Shown piece after piece: positions 7,502 through 14,244 of a stretch of DNA of 32,508 nucleotides. Made by a program: the position numbers and the translations under genes. Each line of letters starts with the position of its first letter. Positions within the stretch are counted from its first letter, which is position 1. Under the pieces are notes generated by a model. The model had not been told where the DNA came from. It saw only the letters and a program-made list of their open reading frames with translations, and made no database searches. This DNA comes from DUUS01 sp964416365 (GTDB lineage Bacteria > Bacillota_I > Bacilli_A > RF39 > UBA660): positions 1 through 32,508 of the forward strand of contig CAYQDO010000007.1 of NCBI GenBank assembly GCA_964416365.1, given 5' to 3'.

Positions 7502-8992
7502 ATGAAAAAAATCAAGCTCAAATTGAATAAAAAAGCTAAAAACATGCTGATTTTTTTTGGCGTTTTAACGGTAATTGTTATATCAGCAACATATGCTTGG
7601 TACATTAGTTTAAGGCAAGTCTACATGACCAGTTGGGATTTAAGAATTGATACTAACCTAAACTTATTATTATCCTTAGATGGCAAAAATTGGGATAATG
7701 TTGTTTTTATAGATGAAAAAACCTATAATGATCCGAAATACGTATATCCAGGAAATACTAATGCTTGGAGTGAGGCTGGTTTAATTCCGATGTCTACTAC
7801 AGGAAGAATCGATTTAGATGCGTCAAGGCTTATTCTATATCAAAAAATTGGAATGAACACAACAGCAGGAGGATACCGATTACTTGCTAACAGAGTAAAT
7901 AATTATGGTGCTACAGAAAGACTAGGTTATATTACTTTTGATTTGTTCATTAAAAACTTTTCCAGTAAGAAATATACTGAAGAAATAGATTATTTAACCG
8001 AAGAAGCGATTTATTTAGGAAACAGTTCAGTAGTTAAAGTAGCTGAAAATGGTGGCGTTCCTAACAAAGGAATTGAAAATTCAGTTCGAGTTGCTTTTGC
8101 TGTAATTGGAAGGGTTTCGCGAATGACAGATGAAGTTAACAAGATTACTTCGATCAGTTGCAATCATGACGGAAATGGTAATTCTATTTTTAATAATGGT
8201 ATTACTGGTCTATGTGATAAAGCAATCATTTGGGAACCAAATGATAAAGTTCACGTAGAAGGCGCTATTAAGTGGTTTAATAGTTCGTGTTTAAAACGTT
8301 ATGGTCAAAATATAGATGTTCCAGCTTCTTATGGTGGTAAGTGCTCACCAATATCTGATGGTAATTATTATCCTACTTATGCTATAAATCATGATATTGG
8401 GGAAAGAGATCAAGTAGATATTTATGATGGGACGCAATATAACGGTTATCAAGGAAGTGGTGATTTTTTAAAAGAAACCAAATATTTCACAGATTCTGAT
8501 AAAGATTTAAAAGGATTACAAAGAAAAGCTTTTTTAACTTTATCTCCAAATAGTGTTACTAAAGTAAGAATTTATGTGTTCTTGGAAGGACAAGATATCG
8601 ACAATTATGAGTATGCCCAAGACGGGAAAAAAATAAGTATTGAATTTGGTTTTACTAAAGATCGCTTTACGGAAGATGAAATTGTTGATGGTGAGGCAGA
8701 AATTGGTGATGATATCTGGAAACCAGTTATAACTCTTGAACCAGATATCAGAGAAATCAGTATAGAAGAAGGAAATACTTTAACTTTACCTACAGCTACG
8801 GCCACAGATAAAATCGGGGTAATTAATGGCGAAGATATTACCGAAGATATCACAAAACGAATTAGAATAATTAATAATGTAGATACGACAATTCCCGGTG
8901 AATATGAAATAATTTATGAGGCTAGTGATTGGACAGGAAACTTCGCTGAGCCTGTAGTTATCAGGGTGATTGTAGTAGAAAAACTCGAATAA
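7502..8992 (+). CDS. SipW-cognate (TasA/camelysin-like) secreted surface protein with C-terminal Ig-like domain (paralogue A)
   Basis: An exported protein of 496 residues. A lysine-rich start and hydrophobic segment (14-34) end in ISATYAWYI, the SipW-cognate type of signal seen in TasA/camelysin-like proteins. The body (~45-395) belongs to a family repeated at 9134, 11621 and 12999. Shared signatures are SLDGKNW, GIENSVRVAFAVIGRV, IWEPND (243-248), GAIKW, YYPTYAIN and LEGQDIDNY (361-369). Four cysteines (220, 238, 263, 281) are in register with paralogues B and C and could form disulphides. The C-terminus (~407-494) is an Ig-like/DUF5011 domain. There is no LPXTG motif. It is a probable fibre or matrix subunit. 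The exact family is not known to me, and self-assembly is inference. Confidence 0.8.
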   Translation: MKKIKLKLNKKAKNMLIFFGVLTVIVISATYAWYISLRQVYMTSWDLRIDTNLNLLLSLDGKNWDNVVFIDEKTYNDPKYVYPGNTNAWSEAGLIPMSTTGRIDLDASRLILYQKIGMNTTAGGYRLLANRVNNYGATERLGYITFDLFIKNFSSKKYTEEIDYLTEEAIYLGNSSVVKVAENGGVPNKGIENSVRVAFAVIGRVSRMTDEVNKITSISCNHDGNGNSIFNNGITGLCDKAIIWEPNDKVHVEGAIKWFNSSCLKRYGQNIDVPASYGGKCSPISDGNYYPTYAINHDIGERDQVDIYDGTQYNGYQGSGDFLKETKYFTDSDKDLKGLQRKAFLTLSPNSVTKVRIYVFLEGQDIDNYEYAQDGKKISIEFGFTKDRFTEDEIVDGEAEIGDDIWKPVITLEPDIREISIEEGNTLTLPTATATDKIGVINGEDITEDITKRIRIINNVDTTIPGEYEIIYEASDWTGNFAEPVVIRVIVVEKLE

Positions 8993-9021
8993 TATTTTTT
9001 CTACAAAAAAAGACAAAACCA

Positions 9022-9095
9022 TTGACAAAACGACAGTTTATGATAATATAATAATATATATTACGGTAGTACCCTATCGATATATTACATCACTT
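9022..9095 (+). promoter_or_regulatory. Promoter and conserved leader of paralogue B
   Basis: TTGACA (9022-9027) with TAATAT (9044-9049, spacer 16) or TATAAT (9047-9052, spacer 19). Downstream, from about 9056, lies a block with GGTAG (9065-9069), CTATCGA and ATATATTACAT, closely matched at the same distance from the promoter before the 10910 gene. It also contains two copies of ATATATTAC (9056-9064, 9080-9088). Ribosome sites AGAGGAAAGAGG follow. Confidence 0.65.
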
Positions 9096-9133
9096 TGTAG
9101 GAGTGGTAGAAAATAAAGAGGAAAGAGGAAGGT

Positions 9134-10735
9134 ATGGAAAAAGCAAACAAACAATATACTAGAAGAATAAGAAACTTGGTATTTATCTTTGTAATTACCG
9201 CAATTTTAGTATCAGTATCAACTTATGCATGGTTCATAGGTATGCGAACAGTCAACGTTGAAGAATTTGATGTTGAAGTAGCTGGTACTGAAAGTTTATG
9301 GTTATCTGTAGATGCAATTAATTTTGCACCAACTGTAACTATAAATAAGGATAATTACTCAATTGCATATCCAAATAACACAAATACTTGGGGTGGCACA
9401 GATGGTTTAATTCCGGTTTCGTCTATTGGTGTTATTAACGAAGATTCAGCAAGATTAGAATTATATGAAAAAGCTTCATTAACACCATCACCAGGTGGAT
9501 TTAGATTGATTGCTAGTCAAGTAAATAATGATAAAATAGCAGGAGCTGAAAAACATGGCTACATTGCTTTTGATTTATTCATTAGAAACTTTACTGGTAG
9601 TAAGTATTATCCTGAATATAACGAAGCAATTGAAGAAGCAATATATTTAACTGTTGATTCAGCTGTTAAAGTTTCTGACACAGATGGCGTACAAGGTACT
9701 GGTATTGAAAACTCAGTACGTTTAGGATTTGCTCAAATCGGTCGTGTTTCTGGTGATGCAGAGCTTGGTGAAAATGTTAATGAATCTCCAAAGGACGGAA
9801 CAAAATATCTGCGTGAAATGAAATGCGAAGATGTTGAAACAGTAGTTGAAGGAGAAGGAACCGAAACGGTATTACTAGCTACTGGTATTTGCCAACATGA
9901 TCGTCCAGCAGTTATATGGGAACCAAATGATGTATATCATGTCCCAGGTGCTATAAGTTATTATAATACAGCTTGTAGACAAAGAATCAAAGACTTTAGA
10001 GAAGGAACTACTGAGCCAATAGGCCAAAATGTAATTAGTCCAGATTCATATACAAGTAATACCTGTGGTAAAATAATCGATGGTTTAGCATATCCTACTT
10101 ATGCTATCAATGGCGTAATTGATGCTAATGATAATGTCGATGTTTACGACGGACAAACTTATAATGGTTATACTCGTACTACAAAATTAACAGTTGTAGA
10201 TACATTCAGCGATTCAGAAAAATTAAAAGAAGGTATGGATCGTCCAGTATTTATGACATTAGCTCCAAATAGTATTACTAAAGTAAGAGTTTATGTTTGG
10301 ATTGAAGGACAAGATATTGATAACTACGATTTTGCTCAAATCGGAAAATCAATTTCAATTAAATTCGGATTCACAAAACAAAGATTCACTGAAGATGATG
10401 TTACATATACAGGTCCAAAAACTAATCAAGGCGAAGGACCAAACGGAGCTGACAAAAATCCTCCAGTTATAGTTATCGCTGGTTATGAAACTGGTTCTAG
10501 AGAAATTAATCTTGAATATGGTGCTACATTTACTGCTCCAGCAGCAACAGCTACTGATAATGTAGATGGCACAATAAGTTCAGCAGACATTGAAGTTGTC
10601 AATAAAGTTAATACAAGCGTTCCAGGAACATATACAGTAATATATAGAGTATCAGATAGTGCTAAAAATATTGCCACAAAGACTCTAAGAGTTAATGTTG
10701 CACAACCAACTACTACAGTTGCTGAAGGAGATTAA
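9134..10735 (+). CDS. SipW-cognate secreted surface protein with C-terminal Ig-like domain (paralogue B)
   Basis: 533 residues; close paralogue of A and C. A basic N-terminus (YTRRIRNL) and hydrophobic segment (14-33) end in STYAWFIGMRTV. The family body carries SDTDGVQGTGIENSVR, cysteines 231, 253, 281 and 311, IWEPND (261-266), YPTYAIN, and WIEGQDIDNYDFA followed by KFGFTKQRFTE. A DUF5011/Ig-like domain (~443-525) and a short TTT tail end the protein. Paralogue C has almost the same N-terminus, including a 35-base identical DNA stretch. It has its own strong promoter and terminator, so it forms a single-gene unit, and its regular codon use suggests high expression. It is probably exported and processed by the SipW-like peptidases of this locus; assembly into fibres is inference. 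Confidence 0.82.
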   Translation: MEKANKQYTRRIRNLVFIFVITAILVSVSTYAWFIGMRTVNVEEFDVEVAGTESLWLSVDAINFAPTVTINKDNYSIAYPNNTNTWGGTDGLIPVSSIGVINEDSARLELYEKASLTPSPGGFRLIASQVNNDKIAGAEKHGYIAFDLFIRNFTGSKYYPEYNEAIEEAIYLTVDSAVKVSDTDGVQGTGIENSVRLGFAQIGRVSGDAELGENVNESPKDGTKYLREMKCEDVETVVEGEGTETVLLATGICQHDRPAVIWEPNDVYHVPGAISYYNTACRQRIKDFREGTTEPIGQNVISPDSYTSNTCGKIIDGLAYPTYAINGVIDANDNVDVYDGQTYNGYTRTTKLTVVDTFSDSEKLKEGMDRPVFMTLAPNSITKVRVYVWIEGQDIDNYDFAQIGKSISIKFGFTKQRFTEDDVTYTGPKTNQGEGPNGADKNPPVIVIAGYETGSREINLEYGATFTAPAATATDNVDGTISSADIEVVNKVNTSVPGTYTVIYRVSDSAKNIATKTLRVNVAQPTTTVAEGD

Positions 10736-10742
10736 TTAGTTT

Positions 10743-10773
10743 AAAAATCACAATTAGTTTTGTGATTTTTTTT
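10743..10773 (+). terminator. Rho-independent terminator after paralogue B
   Basis: A perfect 11-bp stem (10743-10753 with 10760-10770) with a 6-base loop and T-run to 10773. Confidence 0.85.
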
Positions 10774-10818
10774 ATTTCTTAAAACATCTATTTTTTCGAC
10801 AAAAATCAACAAATGGAA

Positions 10819-10890
10819 TTGACATTCGACAAAATAATTGATAAAATCTAGATGTATATTAAGGTAGGGTGTATCGAATATATAACATTA
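10819..10890 (+). promoter_or_regulatory. Promoter and conserved leader of the 10910-12874 operon
   Basis: TTGACA (10819-10824), 17 bases, TAAAAT (10842-10847). The leader holds TATATTAAGGTAG (GGTAG at 10863) and then TATCGAATATATAACAT, matching the leader of paralogue B base for base over much of its length. Distances from -35 to GGTAG are 43 and 44 bases in the two copies. Confidence 0.7.
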
Positions 10891-10909
10891 TTCAAAGAAA
10901 AGGTAGAGG

Positions 10910-11602
10910 ATGAAAAAGGATATCGTAACTAGGGCGAGAAAAGTAAAAAGAAAGAAGAAAATAGTAAAGGTATTAAAAATTCTATTATTAATTCTTTTAT
11001 TATTACTACTAATTTTATATATTGTTTTCAGTCTAATATATAACAATGGCAGTTTCAGTATTACTTTAGATCGTAATTTATACGTCAAAAATGGAATTGT
11101 AATTTATGATGATCCGGATTATAAAGTGTTCCGTACGGAATTACAGGCAGAAACCATGGATTTTATAGATAATATAAAATATACGTGGCTTCCTGATAAT
11201 CTAGATACTCGTAGCGATGGTTCCCATAACGGTGAAAATTATGTTGCATATACTTTCTATATTGAGAACCTTGGCGAGCAAATCGCAGACTACTGGACTG
11301 AAGTGGTCATTGATAATGTTATAAAGAATGTCGATGAGGCGATAAGAATCAGAATTTATAAAAATTCAGTTCCGATTACTTATGCTAAAGTTTCATATAA
11401 TGGAGCTTCTGAGCCGGGGACTGAGGCATTCTTAACAGATACCCTTGTTGCAAGAGATCACGTTCAAAATTTTGCCCCCGGAGATAGCAACAAGTATACA
11501 ATAGTTATGTGGCTTGAAGGGTCTGATCCAGATTGTACAGATAACATTCTAGGAGGAGAACTTAAAATCCATATGGACTTCAAATCAGAAATAATTAAAT
11601 AA
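10910..11602 (+). CDS. Short membrane-anchored relative of the secreted paralogues
   Basis: 230 residues. A strongly basic start (KKDIVTRARKVKRKKK) and a 20-residue Leu/Ile membrane helix (~24-46) lead to an exported, beta-rich domain. There is no TYAWF-type signal, so it is probably retained as a type II membrane protein. Its end, MWLEGSDPDCTD followed by GGELKIHMDF, aligns with the WIEGQDIDNYD...KFGF end of the secreted paralogues. AYTFYIENLGEQ corresponds to their FDLFIRN strand. This suggests a trimmed version of the same fold, perhaps a base or anchor for the fibre subunit encoded 18 bases downstream. Ribosome site AAAGG lies upstream of ATG 10910. The homology is by motif only. Confidence 0.65.
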   Translation: MKKDIVTRARKVKRKKKIVKVLKILLLILLLLLLILYIVFSLIYNNGSFSITLDRNLYVKNGIVIYDDPDYKVFRTELQAETMDFIDNIKYTWLPDNLDTRSDGSHNGENYVAYTFYIENLGEQIADYWTEVVIDNVIKNVDEAIRIRIYKNSVPITYAKVSYNGASEPGTEAFLTDTLVARDHVQNFAPGDSNKYTIVMWLEGSDPDCTDNILGGELKIHMDFKSEIIK

Positions 11603-11620
11603 AAGAGGAAAGAGGTAATT

Positions 11621-12874
11621 ATGAAAGAGAACCTAAAAAAACATACTAAGAGAATAAGAAATTTAGTTATTACTTTAGTATTAACCGCTCTTATTTTAAC
11701 TGTTTCAACTTATGCATGGTTCATAGGTATGCGAACAGTTACTGTTAATGAATTCAGTGTAGAAATTGCAACCACTAAAGAACTTGAACTTTCATTAGAC
11801 GGTAAAAAATGGAGTGACAATGTATCAATTAATAAGGAAAACTATAATAATGTAAATGTAGTATATTCTGACCATACTAACTGGTGGGCAGGAGAAGGCT
11901 TAATTCCAATGTCATCTGTTGGCGAAATTGATGATGATGTATCAAGATTAATCCTTTATGAAAAGTCAAGCTTAACACAATCTGCAGGTGGTTATAGAAT
12001 TATGACTAGCCGTGCTGAAAATGATAATGAAGAAAATGGCGAAGTTGACGGATACGTAGCATTTGACTTATTTATCAGAAATCATTCTGGTGCTGATTAT
12101 ATCGTGGATTTAGACGATAAAAATGAAGAAGCAATTTACTTATCAGTAGATTCAACCGTTAAAGTTTCTGATACAGATGGTGTACAAGGTACAGGTATTG
12201 AAAACTCAGTACGTGTAGCATTTGCTCAAATTGGTCGTGTTAAAGGAACATTTGCAGATGATGTAAGTGGAGCCAGTACCATAACAGCTATAAGTTGTCT
12301 TACTGATACAAATGTTACTGGTATTTGTACTAGAACTGCTCAAATTTGGGAACCAAATGATAAAGATCACGTTCCAGGAGCAATTAGTTGGTATGAAACT
12401 GCTTGTAGAACGAGAACTAATGCTACTACCTTTAATGGACCTTGTAGCGGACTTGAAGATAGAGAATTTTATCCTACTTATGCTGTAGCTAATGAAATAG
12501 ATGCTACTGATGGTGTAGATGTGTACGATGGTGGAGAATATAATGGTTATACTGCAACAATATCAGCAACTGCTGATGAAAGTGCATTATTATACAAATA
12601 TCCAACATTCAGAGACACACACAAATTACAAAAAGGTATGGATCGACCATTATTCATGACATTAGCTCCAAACAGTGTTACTAAAGTAAGAGTTTATGTA
12701 TGGATTGAAGGCCAAGATGTTGATAATTATGATTTTGCAGCTATTGGAAAAGCTATTTCAGTTAAATTCGGATTTACTAAACAAAGATTTACTGAAGAAG
12801 ACTTTGGTTATACAGGCCCAACTGCAAAACCTACAACTACTACAACTACAGTTCCAACAACAACTCAACCATAA
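11621..12874 (+). CDS. SipW-cognate secreted surface protein with Thr/Pro tail (paralogue C)
   Basis: 417 residues; closest to paralogue B. The hydrophobic signal (14-33) ends in STYAWFIGMRTV. The body has SDTDGVQGTGIENSVR, cysteines 226, 236, 262 and 275, IWEPND (242-247), FYPTYAV and WIEGQDVDNYDFA with KFGFTKQRFTE. Unlike A and B it lacks the C-terminal Ig-like domain and stops after a threonine-rich, proline-spaced tail (KPTTTTTTVPTTTQP), a typical flexible surface spacer. It shares an operon with the short membrane-anchored relative upstream (18-base gap, ribosome site AGAGGAAAGAGG). It could be the main subunit in this operon. Role in a fibre is inference. Confidence 0.8.
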   Translation: MKENLKKHTKRIRNLVITLVLTALILTVSTYAWFIGMRTVTVNEFSVEIATTKELELSLDGKKWSDNVSINKENYNNVNVVYSDHTNWWAGEGLIPMSSVGEIDDDVSRLILYEKSSLTQSAGGYRIMTSRAENDNEENGEVDGYVAFDLFIRNHSGADYIVDLDDKNEEAIYLSVDSTVKVSDTDGVQGTGIENSVRVAFAQIGRVKGTFADDVSGASTITAISCLTDTNVTGICTRTAQIWEPNDKDHVPGAISWYETACRTRTNATTFNGPCSGLEDREFYPTYAVANEIDATDGVDVYDGGEYNGYTATISATADESALLYKYPTFRDTHKLQKGMDRPLFMTLAPNSVTKVRVYVWIEGQDVDNYDFAAIGKAISVKFGFTKQRFTEEDFGYTGPTAKPTTTTTTVPTTTQP

Positions 12875-12889
12875 TAGAGTTATAGAAAT

Positions 12890-12916
12890 TTAGTTAATTT
12901 AATATTAAATAACTAA
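12890..12916 (+). repeat. AT-only near-perfect palindrome after paralogue C
   Basis: Outer arms TTAGTTA and TAACTAA flank TTTAATATTAAA; the 27 bases equal their own reverse complement apart from one shifted A. There is no T-run, so it is more likely an RNA-stabilising hairpin or protein site than a terminator. Confidence 0.5.
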
Positions 12917-12944
12917 TTTGATTATTTAATGTTTGAAAAATATG

Positions 12945-12975
12945 AAGAGTAATCTAAGTTGGTTACTCTTTATTT
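12945..12975 (+). terminator. Hairpin, probable terminator between paralogues C and D
   Basis: An 8-bp stem AAGAGTAA (12945-12952) with TTACTCTT (12963-12970), followed by TATTTAT. The T-run is poor. A possible promoter (TTGATT 12918-12923, 17 bases, TATGAA 12941-12946) overlaps its left arm, so it might instead be a 5' leader hairpin of the next operon. Confidence 0.5.
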
Positions 12976-12998
12976 ATATCAGGTTCAGAGGTGATTAT

Positions 12999-14069
12999 AT
13001 GAATAATAAAAAAACCAAGCTAAATAGCACACAATTTAAAGAATGGATAACTAATCATAAGAGGAAATTTTTTATAATGTTTCTTACAGCTTTGTTATTG
13101 ATGGCATCAACATATGCTTGGCTGTCATCATCTCTTAATGTAAAAATACAATTTTTAAAATTATCAGTGGCAAGTAACAGTGGGTTATTTATTTCACTGG
13201 ATGGAATAGATTTTTCTGATTCTATTGTTATATCTATGGATAGTACTATTATGGATTTAAAAGAGACTTATCCTAATCATACCAATCAATGGTCTTATGG
13301 ATTATGGCCAGTTTCAACTAATGGAATAATGGATTCTGATCAAGATAAGTTTGAGGTTTTTATAGGAGATTTGGTACATACTAAAGAAAGAAATCCCAAT
13401 GGAAGTGTAAAAAGATTATTAAATACGGTGCGCCGTAATGAAGACAATCCTAATCCAGGAAATCTGTATGTTGCTTTTGATGTTTTTTTTAAAAATGACA
13501 CAGGGTCTCCTTTTGCTGACAATTTATATTTTGCTGATACAACTACAATTGATTATGCAGAAGATACCGAGGAAGAATTAAAAGCGGAAATGGACGGCAT
13601 TTTAAATACCATTAGACTTGGTATTATTAAGGTAGGAAGTGTTCCGTTAAACAGTACCCCTGAAGAAATTCAAAACATGAAATGTAATAATTCTTGCGAG
13701 ATGCTAATTTATGAACCGTATAGTGAATCTCACAGTGAGGTTTCTATTGAAACTGCGTTAAATTATGGTATTATGATAGTAGATGGTATTGAGATTCCTA
13801 GCTATGCAATAATTGCCGAAGGTCGTAGATTAGAACATACTAATGGTCATATAGGAACAGGAATTCCTTTGGATACGGAGCATTTTAAAATGCAAGAGAC
13901 TGTCAAAAATTTTACTAAATCTGTCTTTGAGGTTCCTAATGCAATTACAAAGGCTAGAATCTACATCTGGTTAGAAGGGCAAGACATAGATAGTTTAGAA
14001 ACAAATTCCAAAGGTGTAGACCTAACTGTAGCTATCGACTTTGTTAAAGATTTGGCTGGATACGAATAG
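12999..14069 (+). CDS. SipW-cognate secreted surface protein, divergent member (paralogue D)
   Basis: 356 residues from ATG 12999, chosen because AGAGGTGAT lies just upstream; the longer frame from 12933 would run through the hairpin at 12945-12970. The hydrophobic signal (~24-40) ends in MASTYAWLSSS. Family landmarks are weaker but in order: SLDGIDFSD, YVAFDVFFKN, LNTIRLGIIKVG, two of the four cysteines (KCNNSC), IYEPYSESH in place of WEPND, PSYAI and IWLEGQDIDS. It has no Ig-like domain or Thr/Pro tail. It leads an operon with a 51-residue protein and a 538-residue cytoplasmic protein, so it may be a minor or specialised subunit. Confidence 0.75.
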   Translation: MNNKKTKLNSTQFKEWITNHKRKFFIMFLTALLLMASTYAWLSSSLNVKIQFLKLSVASNSGLFISLDGIDFSDSIVISMDSTIMDLKETYPNHTNQWSYGLWPVSTNGIMDSDQDKFEVFIGDLVHTKERNPNGSVKRLLNTVRRNEDNPNPGNLYVAFDVFFKNDTGSPFADNLYFADTTTIDYAEDTEEELKAEMDGILNTIRLGIIKVGSVPLNSTPEEIQNMKCNNSCEMLIYEPYSESHSEVSIETALNYGIMIVDGIEIPSYAIIAEGRRLEHTNGHIGTGIPLDTEHFKMQETVKNFTKSVFEVPNAITKARIYIWLEGQDIDSLETNSKGVDLTVAIDFVKDLAGYE

Positions 14070-14088
14070 AAGAAAAAGGGTGGAAGTA

Positions 14089-14244
14089 ATGAAAAAAGAG
14101 GCTAGTAAAGTTATTTTTGACTTATCTGAACTTACTTTAAGTGAGTTAGCAAGTCTTTATGAGAAAGTAATTGGTTTTATGCAATATCTCGATGAAAGTA
14201 AAATTGTAACTGAAGAGAATAAAGGGGAAGATAACAATGTCTAA
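14089..14244 (+). CDS. Small protein of unknown function (51 aa)
   Basis: The start at 14089 is favoured by AAAAGGGTGGA just upstream; earlier in-frame codons overlap paralogue D. The product is acidic and helical (KVIFDLSELTLSELASLYEK), with no membrane segment. Its last codons overlap the start of the 538-residue gene by 8 bases, which suggests translational coupling and a role with that protein. Not recognised. Confidence 0.65.
   Translation: MKKEASKVIFDLSELTLSELASLYEKVIGFMQYLDESKIVTEENKGEDNNV

Noticed and set aside
8605..8853. Minus-strand frame inside paralogue A
   Set aside because: Antisense shadow of a well-supported coding region, with Ser/Ile/Val-rich composition and no ribosome site. 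The same holds for the antisense frames at 10483, 13340, 14272, 24820, 25858 and 30131, and the plus-strand frame at 31574 over the P-type ATPase.
9056..9133. A riboswitch in the leaders of paralogue B and the 10910 operon
   Set aside because: The blocks are short (about 70 bases), show no known aptamer core and no long stem; I keep them only as conserved leader elements.
12933..12998. Longer N-terminus for paralogue D (22 extra residues)
   Set aside because: This stretch contains the hairpin at 12945-12970 and its ATG has no ribosome site, whereas ATG 12999 has AGAGGTGAT.
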